From Polaromonas sp. OV174 (GTDB taxonomy: Bacteria > Pseudomonadota > Gammaproteobacteria > Burkholderiales > Burkholderiaceae_C), in contig NZ_FOKZ01000012.1 of the NCBI RefSeq assembly GCF_900112285.1, positions 88,447 through 152,446 on the forward strand: a stretch of 64,000 nucleotides of DNA, read 5' to 3'. Shown here piece after piece: positions 33,802 to 42,324 of the stretch (the stretch's first letter is position 1; the number at the start of each line of letters is the position of its first letter). A program made the position numbers and the translations under genes. Below the pieces are notes generated by a model, which worked only from the letters and a program-made list of their open reading frames with translations, searched no databases and was not told the DNA's origin.

Positions 33802-33930
33802 GATGACCTCAGTCCTTTGAATGGGCATGGGTCAATGCAGGTCTGGCGGTACGCCGCTATTTCGCGCACCAAACGTTCCCGCGATATGACTAACAGAACG
33901 CTTTTTGCGACGAACAACAGGATTCTTCTC

Positions 33931-35196
33931 TTGGAACTCCTATCCGCCTCCGTCATGTCCACCGTGTCAGCTCTGGCCTCAGCACTCGCTGTCGGCGCCC
34001 TGATTGGCCTCGAACGCGGTTGGCGCGAGCGCGAGCGCGCTGAAGGGAGCCGCGTCGCGGGATTGCGAACATTCTCGCTGTTTGGCTTGTTGGGCGGCGT
34101 GCTCGGCGTCCTGAGCGTCACCCTGGGCCCCTGGCCATTGGTCACAGGGTTCGCCGGCTTGTCCATTCTCGCTGCGGTATCCTATCGCGAGAACGTTCGT
34201 ATCCATGGCAGTTTGAGCGTAACTACCGCTGTCGCCGCGCTGCTGACGTACTCTCTCGGCGCGCTGGCCGGCGTCGGCCAAGCCGCCATCGCGGTCGGCG
34301 CGGCGGTCGTCGTGGCGATGTTGCTCGATCTTAAGCCCACGCTGCACCGCTGGCTGCGATTGGTGGAGCACCGTGAGCTCAGCGCGGCGCTGCAGCTGCT
34401 CGTGCTATCGGTTGTCATCCTGCCGCTGTTGCCTGACGCTGGGTACGGCCCCTATGACGCGTTGAACCCTTATCGTTTATGGTGGGCGGTCGTCCTGATC
34501 GCCGGTCTGTCTCTGTGCGGCCATATCGCGATGCGACTCACCGGGCCCCAGCGCGGGATCTTCTGGACCGGCTTGCTTGGCGGACTCGCCTCCTCGACCG
34601 TAACCACGCTCACGCTCAGTAGGCGTGCCCGAGCGGAACCGGGGCTCACCGATGCCGCAGCGGCCGGCACGTTGGCCGCTTGCGGAATGATGTTTCTGCG
34701 CATGACGGTGATCGTATTCTCGCTTCAGCCTGCGCTCGGTCGACCGCTGGGAATTCCAATGGTAGCAGCGGGCATCGCGCTACTCGGCATGGGCACATGG
34801 CAGTGGAAGCAGCTCGCATCTGGAGTCGACGATGTCGCACCGTTCGACCTGAGCACGGCGCTTGGCTTCGGTGCGTTTCTCGGCGTGATGGCTGTGCTGA
34901 CCCAAGCCTGCAAAGAGTGGCTCGGCAACCCCGGCTTGTATGCGTTGGCGGCACTGTCTGGGCTGGCCGATGTTGACGCAATCGTCGTCACCGTGATGCA
35001 AATGCAGGCCGCAGGCAGCTTGGCGGTGGCCGCCACCGTGACGGTTGTGGGCATTGCTGTCGCGGCCAACATGGTGGCGAAGGCGTCGATCGCGGCAGTT
35101 ACTGGCGGGGCGTCGCTCGGCCGCCGTGTCGCGGTCGGCTACTGCCTTTCGATCGCCTCTGGCTCAGCGGCGGCCATCATTATGATGCTTGCGTGA
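33931..35196 (+). CDS. MgtC/SapB-type membrane protein with DUF4010
   Basis: A polytopic membrane protein. The N-terminal MgtC/SapB motif is ALAVGALIGLERGWRERE, followed by VAGLRTFSLFGLLGG. The C-terminal two thirds are hydrophobic helices of the DUF4010 family (GLLGGLASSTVTTLTLSRRA, LAALSGLADVDAIVVTVMQM). The frame is open from 33817. TTG at 33931, ATG at 33886 and ATG at 33955 are candidate starts; family members normally begin 10-25 residues before GLERGW, which favours 33931 or 33955. The transported substrate is unknown. Confidence 0.85.
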   Translation: MELLSASVMSTVSALASALAVGALIGLERGWRERERAEGSRVAGLRTFSLFGLLGGVLGVLSVTLGPWPLVTGFAGLSILAAVSYRENVRIHGSLSVTTAVAALLTYSLGALAGVGQAAIAVGAAVVVAMLLDLKPTLHRWLRLVEHRELSAALQLLVLSVVILPLLPDAGYGPYDALNPYRLWWAVVLIAGLSLCGHIAMRLTGPQRGIFWTGLLGGLASSTVTTLTLSRRARAEPGLTDAAAAGTLAACGMMFLRMTVIVFSLQPALGRPLGIPMVAAGIALLGMGTWQWKQLASGVDDVAPFDLSTALGFGAFLGVMAVLTQACKEWLGNPGLYALAALSGLADVDAIVVTVMQMQAAGSLAVAATVTVVGIAVAANMVAKASIAAVTGGASLGRRVAVGYCLSIASGSAAAIIMMLA

Positions 35197-35369
35197 GCAA
35201 GCTTACAAGGACCTCGCGCTCACGGGAAACTGATCACGGCACCTAGTCCGGGACCAGATCTGACCGCACCCGCATTCATTTCACCACGTCAACCACATCA
35301 AGAAAGACCCAGACTCCCTGGGACGCGGCTAGCACCCCGTTCACCGCGCCTCCATCCATGTCCGCGCAG

Positions 35370-35383
35370 TTGATCTAGATCAA
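35370..35383 (+). promoter_or_regulatory. Consensus Fnr operator upstream of two universal stress genes
   Basis: TTGATCTAGATCAA is a perfect palindromic Fnr/Anr box, centre 35376.5. A possible -10 TAAGCT (35406-35411) is centred 32 bp downstream. The predicted start is about 35417, with AAGGAG at 35425-35430 before ATG 35437. Confidence 0.75.
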
Positions 35384-35436
35384 CCCCGGGGCCGGATCCG
35401 CCCCCTAAGCTGACAACTATTAATAAGGAGAAAAAA

Positions 35437-35880
35437 ATGTACAACCGCATCCTTGTCGCCACCGATGACTCAACGCTTTCGAAAAAGGCCGTTCGTAGCG
35501 CAATCGAGTTGGCCGCTAGCATTGACGCCACTTTGGTGGCGCTCTACGTCGTGCCGCGCTACCCGGTGAGCTACTTCGAGGGCGGCATTTCGATCTCGCC
35601 CCAGGAAGTCAGCCGCATCGAAAAGCAGTGGGCCGACAGCGGCCAGGCAATAGTCGATGCCGTAAAGGAGGCCGCCCACGTTGAAGGCGTGAAGGCCAGG
35701 GCCGTGGTGGCGCGTTCAAACTTGGTAGCCGAGTCAATCATGGCAGCCGCGAAGAAACACAAATGCGACCTCATCGTCATGGCTTCGCATGGCCGCAAGG
35801 GTATCAAGCGCATCCTGCTGGGAAGCGAAACCCAGCATGTACTAACCCACAGCAGTATTCCCGTGCTAGTGTTGCGCTGA
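35437..35880 (+). CDS. Universal stress protein (single UspA domain)
   Basis: A 147-residue UspA protein (MYNRILVATDDSTLSKKA). The ATP loop reads ASHGRKGIKRILLGSETQHVL, with the first Gly replaced by Ala, and then IPVLVLR. The change may weaken ATP binding, though the remaining G-9x-G-S is intact. It has the best Fnr box in the window immediately upstream, and another universal stress gene follows 25 nt later, so both are probably co-expressed under low oxygen. Confidence 0.93.
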   Translation: MYNRILVATDDSTLSKKAVRSAIELAASIDATLVALYVVPRYPVSYFEGGISISPQEVSRIEKQWADSGQAIVDAVKEAAHVEGVKARAVVARSNLVAESIMAAAKKHKCDLIVMASHGRKGIKRILLGSETQHVLTHSSIPVLVLR

Positions 35881-35905
35881 AACGGTTCTCACTCAGGAGA
35901 AGAAG

Positions 35906-36328
35906 ATGAAAATCCTGTTCGCCGCTGACGGTAGCAAATTCACCAAGAAAGCCCTGGCCTTTCTCGTCACCCACGAAAGCCTGGCCGGCCCCGAGGACGA
36001 ACTGGTCGTTCTCAACGTGCAGCCACCCGTTCCGCCGCGCGTCAAGACCATGGTGGGAGCCGCTACGGTAAATGCATACCACCGAGATGAGGCGAATAGG
36101 GTGCTCGAGCCGATCGAACGCTTTCTAAAGCGCCACAAGATGCAGTTTCACACAGCCTGGGTAGTTGGTATTCCCGCAATGGAAGTCATCCGCGCCGCCA
36201 CGCGCGAGCAGGCACACATGATCGTCATGGGCACTCATGGCCACGACCTGCTAGGTCGTGCAATTATGGGGAGCGTGGCACAACGCGTAGTCACCGACAG
36301 CGAAATCCCAGTATTGCTGGTCAAATAA
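35906..36328 (+). CDS. Universal stress protein (single UspA domain)
   Basis: A 140-residue UspA protein (MKILFAADGSKFTKKAL). The ATP loop is GTHGHDLLGRAIMGSVAQRVV, followed by IPVLLVK. It starts after a good AGGAGAAG ribosome site, 25 nt behind the previous universal stress gene. It is the last intact gene of the stress island before the Tn7-like module. Confidence 0.93.
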   Translation: MKILFAADGSKFTKKALAFLVTHESLAGPEDELVVLNVQPPVPPRVKTMVGAATVNAYHRDEANRVLEPIERFLKRHKMQFHTAWVVGIPAMEVIRAATREQAHMIVMGTHGHDLLGRAIMGSVAQRVVTDSEIPVLLVK

Positions 36329-36618
36329 GGCCTTTAGCAGCTGTAAACCTCGTTTCACGAGCCTGCCTCCGACACCCATCGGGCTTGAGACGATGGGACG
36401 CAAAGCTGCCAAGCGGAGTAGTCCCCGCGAATGACCACGTCTTCGTTAGACGGCCTATCCCGGCCTAAAACCCGATCCGACAGCCCGTGAATTGGCAGAG
36501 CTGTACAGGCCGACCGAGTATGAACAACTCTTGGCCATCGGCGTAGGCAAGCGCGCCCTCCATGCATATTGTTGCGAAGTACGCGCGGATACTACCAAGT
36601 GAAGGTGCTCGGTAAAAA
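36329..36618. other. Junction between stress island and Tn7-like module
   Basis: About 290 bp. A plus-strand frame around 36475-36600 (DPTARELAELYRPTEYEQLL, ending at TGA before 36605) may be the end of a broken gene, but I cannot name it. A transposon end might be expected somewhere here if the module has no cargo, yet no terminal TGT/ACA pair or repeated 20-bp binding sites could be matched by eye to the 42.1-42.3 kb side. Confidence 0.4.
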
Positions 36619-38283
36619 CTAATGCACCTGGCGCGTAAGGATAGCATTAACCCACCACTGTTCACGATCACGCGCTGAACGCCAGTAGCGATTATTCGCG
36701 TGAATTGCCATATCCTCGTACCACCTCGGATACCTGGTTGGCTCAGAAACAGTGAAGCTCCCTAGGGTGTGGCGTGGTGTCCACAGCAGTCCCGCCCGTC
36801 GAATCTCACTACACTGTTTTAATGCGGTAAACGCCGAATCAAAGGAAAAACAGAAATCACGTCGTTGTCCATCTAGTTCGGTGCGAATAGTTTCTCTAAC
36901 AACACGGTGACGCGGAATATACAGTCTCAAGGAGTCCTCTCCGAAGTACTGTTGTCGCAGCCGAAGGTCGGTCGTTCGAACGGAGCGAATATCCTTCACA
37001 ACAAATCCGCGATATAGCTCGAGCAATAGCCCTGCATCCTCGCGTTGCCCTCCAAGTAGGCCCAACATTCGGATAGACAAGCTGGTGAAAATAGCGAGTG
37101 CTGAGAACGCGGCATCTTCAGCCTCCATTGGAAATATATCGCAAAGCCAATCGCGGTAGATGGCGAGCTTGTGCGGCCCTTTCATGAAGCTCTTCATCAA
37201 GTACTGTCGTAGGCCAAACTGATTGGCCAACCTGGCTCGCCACCAATCTAGGACTGCACAACATGGACAGCTGTCGGCTGGCATCAGCAGATAATACTCA
37301 TTGCCGTAAAACGCAATGTATTCATAACTGAATGCAAGTCGTCGATACCTTCCATGGCCGCAGATTTGACGAACCTTCTTCGCAAGATGGCGCCCCACCG
37401 ACTTGTAAATCCGCATCAGTTCGAGTAATCGATCTTCGACATATTCACCGTCTGCATCGTCAACGCTTTCACGTGTGACCGTGTCATGCCTCCGAATGCG
37501 AATATTCGCAGGCCCTCGGATGCAGGTATCTAGACCAAATAGCCAAGGAGGATGTTTCTCATTCGGATATGCTGTCTTGTAGAGACAGTTGAAATACAGT
37601 TTGGCCACAGCCGAGGTGTCGAAGTCAAACTCAATATCATTACGAGCAAGATCTACCACTTTTACCTGCATTAGCCGATTCAACTGTTTAGTTGCAATGA
37701 AAAAAACCTCCTCCGCTTCAGGAAAACCGTCAGTGGCATGATTTGCCAGATTTTTTACGACAAATGGCATACGACAAGATGGACAAGCTAGCGGCTGAGG
37801 GAATCGGCTAGGCACAAATTCACTGTGACCCAATGGCGCACCACATTTTGGGCAACGAGTCCGCAGTTCCTCGTCATGAAGTGGACAACGCAGCACGGCT
37901 GGGAACTGAAAGTAAGGCCAATGAAAGCAGTGTTGCAGGCAACTCAGGCAATAACGAATCTCGCGCGCCGGATCAACAAGATGTCGATGACGGGAAAAGT
38001 CTGCGATTGCTCGACTTTTCTCTAAATCACGAAAGAAAATCTGGACTGTAGGGTTGAGAGCGCTGGCTGAAAACTCCCAACTCCGCGCTGAGTCATAACG
38101 ACTAGTACTGAGGACACGTCGGGAGTTTATCGGTACCTCCATAAGATGAGTGTAGTTGGGGCCACTCAGATCGTTCAGAAACATAAATCGCTGAACAGCC
38201 ATCCAAGGGCTTTCCAGACGAAACGTTCGGGGCTGCGTCCACAGCATCTGCGGGCAAGCAAAAATAAACTGATTGCTTTGCAT
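36619..38283 (-). CDS. tniQ: TniQ/TnsD-family target-selection protein
   Basis: A 554-residue TniQ-domain protein. It begins MQSNQFIFACPQMLWTQ, followed by the TniQ region and Cys/His zinc motifs (RYCLSCLQHCFHW, RCPLHDEELRTRCPKCG, and LACPSCRM) in about residues 110-190. A long C-terminal part follows, as in TnsD proteins that bind a specific attachment site. It is longer than the short TniQ of CRISPR-associated elements (about 390). Start 38283 is 7 nt after the tnsC stop; the upstream open frame overlaps tnsC too far. The target site is unknown. Confidence 0.85.
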   Translation of the reverse strand: MQSNQFIFACPQMLWTQPRTFRLESPWMAVQRFMFLNDLSGPNYTHLMEVPINSRRVLSTSRYDSARSWEFSASALNPTVQIFFRDLEKSRAIADFSRHRHLVDPAREIRYCLSCLQHCFHWPYFQFPAVLRCPLHDEELRTRCPKCGAPLGHSEFVPSRFPQPLACPSCRMPFVVKNLANHATDGFPEAEEVFFIATKQLNRLMQVKVVDLARNDIEFDFDTSAVAKLYFNCLYKTAYPNEKHPPWLFGLDTCIRGPANIRIRRHDTVTRESVDDADGEYVEDRLLELMRIYKSVGRHLAKKVRQICGHGRYRRLAFSYEYIAFYGNEYYLLMPADSCPCCAVLDWWRARLANQFGLRQYLMKSFMKGPHKLAIYRDWLCDIFPMEAEDAAFSALAIFTSLSIRMLGLLGGQREDAGLLLELYRGFVVKDIRSVRTTDLRLRQQYFGEDSLRLYIPRHRVVRETIRTELDGQRRDFCFSFDSAFTALKQCSEIRRAGLLWTPRHTLGSFTVSEPTRYPRWYEDMAIHANNRYWRSARDREQWWVNAILTRQVH

Positions 38284-38290
38284 AAAAGGC

Positions 38291-39391
38291 TTAAACAATA
38301 AATTTGCTATCTGTGCCTTGCTGTAGCAAGTCCTCCCACATGGACACCGTTCCATGAAATGATGCACTGTCTTTTGCCATGGCATCAAGCAAGAAGCCGT
38401 GGACGGCATCCACGATCCACGCCATACGAAATCCCGATGTTTTGATTTCTTTTTCCTTAGCGTTGCTAACCTTGGTTAAAGCAGTCCAGTAATTCCTCCA
38501 CTCCCCCCCCAGACGCCACCCCCGATCAAACGCCTCTTTACAAAAGAAACGGCTGTAAGGCCACTCACGGCCTATGGGATAAGAGAGCTCAACGTCATAG
38601 TGGCTCAACAACTCCTCTAGCTTGCTGGGTGTCTTGATGCCACCCATGGTGTGCCCACTAACAAAGAAGCGGGATACCACAGCGCCGTGATCCAATTCGT
38701 CGGTGATGGCCCGTAACTGCAGCAAATCCATTTGTCCAACAAGAATGGTGCACAAGATGTAGCCCTGGCTCCGCAAGGAGTTCCATAGTTCCAACAAATA
38801 GCGATAGTGCACGACCGAAAACAACTGTGCTTCATCTATCAGCAGCACACACTGAATTCCACCGACTTCCGCGCACTGGACAATGATCAGATTGGCAAGG
38901 ACATTTTCAACTCTAACCCCACGTCTGATAGCGCTGGCAGGGTAACCCCATGATTCCAGCAGGTAGCGACAAAACGCCTCCTTACTTTTGTTAGTCAACC
39001 GTTGTCCGTTGCAGGTGAGAAAAGCGATGAATGGCAACTCACTCCGAAGGCTAACAATGGTTGACTTTATGGCGGTAGTTTTACCCTGCCGATGTAGACC
39101 AGTGAAATAAAGCCCACTCTTTCTGGCGATTGCCCAGTCATATGAGAGATTATGGAATTGTTCGATTTCATGCGTCAGGATCGTATAGCGCTGATCGAGC
39201 ATCGGATGTCTAGCTGCAAGCCCAATACGCTGCTTTTTGGGGTTGAGATCTACATCAAACAAATCGTCAATAGACGTTTCTAATCTCTGTTTAAATGTAT
39301 CGGCAACCTGAGGGAATTCAAAGCCTTCACTGTGTGCCAAAAAACGTTGATTGATCTGCATTTCAAGTACTGAACGCGCTGAGTGTGTCAT
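38291..39391 (-). CDS. tnsC: TnsC/TniB-type AAA+ ATPase
   Basis: A 366-residue AAA+ protein. Walker A is GLHRQGKTTAIKS near residue 117 and Walker B is CVLLIDEAQLF near 183, with a sensor region after ILVGQMDLLQLR. It should bind ATP on target DNA and couple the TniQ protein to the TnsAB transposase. It is shorter than Tn7 TnsC (555) and nearer to TniB in length. Its ATG overlaps the tnsB stop (ATGA). A transposition-immunity role is expected from the family. Confidence 0.87.
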   Translation of the reverse strand: MTHSARSVLEMQINQRFLAHSEGFEFPQVADTFKQRLETSIDDLFDVDLNPKKQRIGLAARHPMLDQRYTILTHEIEQFHNLSYDWAIARKSGLYFTGLHRQGKTTAIKSTIVSLRSELPFIAFLTCNGQRLTNKSKEAFCRYLLESWGYPASAIRRGVRVENVLANLIIVQCAEVGGIQCVLLIDEAQLFSVVHYRYLLELWNSLRSQGYILCTILVGQMDLLQLRAITDELDHGAVVSRFFVSGHTMGGIKTPSKLEELLSHYDVELSYPIGREWPYSRFFCKEAFDRGWRLGGEWRNYWTALTKVSNAKEKEIKTSGFRMAWIVDAVHGFLLDAMAKDSASFHGTVSMWEDLLQQGTDSKFIV

Positions 39392-41304
39392 CGCGAATCT
39401 CCGTTCTGCCCCCTGAAGAAAGCTCGGCGATTTCTCGACTCCATCGTAGGTTCTTCCTTGGCGTCTTCTGGGTCCTCTGTTCTGTAACGGTAGGACGGCG
39501 TAGGCATTTCATGAAGTGCGTTGGCTAGCTGACCTGCTTGACGGGTGATCTTGGGTTTCTTCGATTGGGAATTTCGGCTAGCTTGTTTTGCTAGGTATTC
39601 CATGAAGATGGTGACGGGATCTTCGCACTGTGCGTTGATGACTTTCTCTTTGTGCAGTCGATTGATTTCTTTGCGTGTCTCACGTGTATGAAAGGTTCTA
39701 GCCCAATGTCCGGTCACTCCTAGCACGCCATACTCCGTGCCGTTGTCACGAAAGACACGGATCTTCCGAAAATCACCTTTAATATGAGCTTTCATTTTTT
39801 TGCCGATCATCGGCCAATCTTGCCGGAGAAGATCGTTGGTGTAGGTCCCGTTGTCTAGTTGTACATGAGGAGGTCGCCCACTCTCCCGCGAGCCACGTAC
39901 CGTGACAATCACGATCTCCACGGCCACTTGAGGATCATTCATAAATACCTCCGAAAACTTTGGCACTACCGAGAACTGAGGGGAGTCAGCTAACGCCGTC
40001 GCCAACACTTCGTTAGGTGTCTTGGACATAAGGGAGAGTCGGGGATGAGCGTTGTGATCGGCCACCAACACATCAATTAGATCGACTAGCTGCTCCATGC
40101 GAATTCGGAATTTGATGGCTTTTCCGACTGGGTCATCAACAGCCGGATCATCTGGGCCACTGCCTGTCGTAGATGGCAATCGGATGAATCCCCGTCGTTG
40201 AAGCTCGGCAAATATGCCTTCGACTACTTGGCGCGAGATCCAATGGCGCACCTTTCCGAACCGGATAATGGTGCCTGTCCGAACTCGTAAGTGGGAAACC
40301 ACCGCATTTGCAAGATGAGACAGATGATTGTCAACTGAAATGATTGCGATATGTCGACCGAGCGCCTGGGGGACTACCCCTGAGGGAAGACCGGCCCCTT
40401 GAGCGTATTTCAGACCTTCAATACTCAGTTGTCGAGGGTGCCAGGGGGTAATAAACGACTCATAGGCCTTCAGTAGATCTAGGGCACGAAAGCGTGCAGA
40501 GATAGCAAGGCTATATCCCAGAACTACCGCAGAATATTGATCGACCAGTGGGCAAAAATATCCTCTACTAAGCGGAACATCGATTTCCTGGCCCTGGTTT
40601 TCGATCACAAGTGTTCCGATGAATGGAAATTCTTGCTCGTCATAACAAGCAATTTCAAGCGGAAAAAGGGGGCGCAAAACGCCACGTTTGCCAGACATCG
40701 CCTGCAAACCTGCGTTGACGTCGGGGCCATAGCGAGCTCTTCCGAGTTGATTATCACCCTCTTCAATCAAGCGCTTGATATGCTCCGTTAGAGCGACATA
40801 TCCGGCTAGCTTGGTGTTTAGCGGATAGTTTTTCGTCGTTAATCCGGTACGTCTAAGGTACTTAATAATTCGAAGGTGCAAGGAAGACACATTCAATCCG
40901 GCTTCTTTCTTGCCTACCGTCCTCCGGATAATTTCTTCGATTTCTGGGTATTGCTTCAGTAATCGAGTAAATGCCCCGGCAAGACCGTATCCATCAGCGC
41001 CATCTACTTGAGTTGACTCTTTCTGCCTCTTGTAGTCAGCCTGCCGACAACCTTTGACCAAGGCTCGATACCCCCATAAGTGTCCATCCCGATGCACTGC
41101 CGTGCATCGATTTAGAAGATATGAGATGCCACTTCTGGATATCTGGTATTTCTTGCAAATAGCCGACGACTTGACACCGTCACAAGCCTCTTCTATCGCT
41201 TGCTTTAGGAGCTTATAGCGGCATCGTTTTGATTCCGACAACTCCTCTTCCACTACGTTGGGCCACCGCGAGTAGTCCAGCTCCTCCAAAGTATGTTCAA
41301 TCAC
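39388..41304 (-). CDS. tnsB: TnsB/TniA-type DDE transposase
   Basis: About 638 residues from GTG at 41304 (a TTG at 41337 is the alternative, overlapping tnsA). The N-terminal part has helix-turn-helix segments (SSAICKKYQISRSGISYLL). An RNase-H core carries likely catalytic residues in IACYDEQEF or CPLVDQYSAVVLGY, then IISVDNHLSHL, then RQVVEGIFAELQRRGF. A Mu-type C-terminal domain follows. It should join transposon 3' ends to target DNA. The tnsA stop lies two bases before the GTG start, so coupling is likely. Confidence 0.87.
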   Translation of the reverse strand: MIEHTLEELDYSRWPNVVEEELSESKRCRYKLLKQAIEEACDGVKSSAICKKYQISRSGISYLLNRCTAVHRDGHLWGYRALVKGCRQADYKRQKESTQVDGADGYGLAGAFTRLLKQYPEIEEIIRRTVGKKEAGLNVSSLHLRIIKYLRRTGLTTKNYPLNTKLAGYVALTEHIKRLIEEGDNQLGRARYGPDVNAGLQAMSGKRGVLRPLFPLEIACYDEQEFPFIGTLVIENQGQEIDVPLSRGYFCPLVDQYSAVVLGYSLAISARFRALDLLKAYESFITPWHPRQLSIEGLKYAQGAGLPSGVVPQALGRHIAIISVDNHLSHLANAVVSHLRVRTGTIIRFGKVRHWISRQVVEGIFAELQRRGFIRLPSTTGSGPDDPAVDDPVGKAIKFRIRMEQLVDLIDVLVADHNAHPRLSLMSKTPNEVLATALADSPQFSVVPKFSEVFMNDPQVAVEIVIVTVRGSRESGRPPHVQLDNGTYTNDLLRQDWPMIGKKMKAHIKGDFRKIRVFRDNGTEYGVLGVTGHWARTFHTRETRKEINRLHKEKVINAQCEDPVTIFMEYLAKQASRNSQSKKPKITRQAGQLANALHEMPTPSYRYRTEDPEDAKEEPTMESRNRRAFFRGQNGDSR

Positions 41305-41306
41305 GC

Positions 41307-42062
41307 CTATTTTCCTAGCCTGATGGTGGTAGACCAATCTAAGGGGCTCTCACGCAGATCGTCAAGGAGATCGCCTCTCTGGCACAGTTGAAAGACACAC
41401 GAAAATACTGCGGGCCAGTCGCTGAATTTTCGAAGCTGAAGTTGGCGTAGAGACATCTCGGTTTCTTGCTCGACCGTAGCAATGATGTCCTTCTCCAAAT
41501 TTTTATAGGTTATATCGACGGCTCCAGAGAGCGTCGCGACAACCTGGAGCCAATCGTGTAGAAATCGCTCCTCTTGGAAAGCCTGCTCGTCTGTATAGAG
41601 GCCCCAATCCGCTCCAATGATTAATGCCTCCTGCTGTTGTACCTGAATTTGTAACGACGTACGTAAGTCATTCTCGACGTCGCTCTGGTACTTCACCTCA
41701 ACAAGACACCGACGTCTGGAGCGAAGCGTGACGATTGCATCGGGCTTACTCCCAACGTAGCCATCACTGCCTAGATGAGCCAGAATGCGGTCTGGATCTA
41801 AGTCATACGTATAGACGTCACTACGGCCCTCGAGTGACAAGAAGTGGCACAACTCCAAATCACTAGATAAGACAACGTCACGATGTGTTTTTGGACTGTA
41901 GGCATAGGAAATTGAACCAACGCCCTTGCCTCGTCGAGCCAGAGCTTGACGAACTGCAGAACTCGCCCTGAGTGGCGCGCGCCCTTTTATCGTGTTGACA
42001 CGACTTGCGTCCATGAGACTTTTCCGTTGTTCGGCCGAATATCTCCTAGTTTTTGAACTCAA
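41307..42062 (-). CDS. tnsA: TnsA-type endonuclease
   Basis: A 251-residue protein. The restriction-enzyme-like core shows the TnsA catalytic set: Glu70 (SSDLELCHF), Asp108 (SKPDAIVTL) and Lys124 in LVEVKYQSD. A C-terminal helical region follows. TnsA cuts the transposon 5' ends so that movement is cut-and-paste; its presence separates this module from Tn5053-type elements, which lack it. The first codon is TTG at 42062; ATG at 42014 is possible. No strong ribosome site is visible for either. Confidence 0.82.
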   Translation of the reverse strand: MSSKTRRYSAEQRKSLMDASRVNTIKGRAPLRASSAVRQALARRGKGVGSISYAYSPKTHRDVVLSSDLELCHFLSLEGRSDVYTYDLDPDRILAHLGSDGYVGSKPDAIVTLRSRRRCLVEVKYQSDVENDLRTSLQIQVQQQEALIIGADWGLYTDEQAFQEERFLHDWLQVVATLSGAVDITYKNLEKDIIATVEQETEMSLRQLQLRKFSDWPAVFSCVFQLCQRGDLLDDLRESPLDWSTTIRLGK

Positions 42063-42120
42063 AGAGATAAAGCCGATCCTCGGAGCAGATTTTGTAGAAG
42101 CACGACAAAGACAAGGTCGT

Positions 42121-42175
42121 GAATCGCCCCGAGGTCTTGCGGTTTTTTTGATTTTCTCAAATCTCGGGGCGATTC
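42121..42175. repeat. 13-bp perfect inverted repeat upstream of tnsA
   Basis: GAATCGCCCCGAG at 42121-42133 is repeated in inverse as CTCGGGGCGATTC at 42163-42175, with a 29-base AT-rich centre containing a T7 run. It lies 59 bp upstream of tnsA, where a Tn7-type right end with transposase-binding repeats or a self-regulatory operator would be expected. It could also fold as a hairpin; the T-run is inside the loop, so it is not a normal terminator. Confidence 0.6.
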
Positions 42176-42324
42176 AACGTAACGAATTGCAGCAATCCGT
42201 TCTCTTGTGTGCTGCGACTCAGTGGCGATGTTTTGTTCGAAAAATTGCCTTAGTAAAAATTAAGCAATCTTTCGTCACTCTCTTTGGAGGCTGACTTTTT
42301 CCAGAGTGATGTAAAAGCCGCGTT

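Larger units (their letters stand above)
36619..42062 (-). mobile_element. Tn7-like transposition module (tnsA-tnsB-tnsC-tniQ/tnsD)
   Basis: Four tightly packed minus-strand genes in Tn7 order: TnsA endonuclease, TnsB DDE transposase, TnsC AAA ATPase and a TniQ/TnsD targeting protein. The region is visibly more AT-rich than the flanks and has a different codon style. Only the gene core is delimited here; the ends are not identified. In Tn7 the tnsA side is close to one end and the cargo lies beyond tnsD/E, which here would be towards lower coordinates. No CRISPR array or cas gene was seen. Confidence 0.85.
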
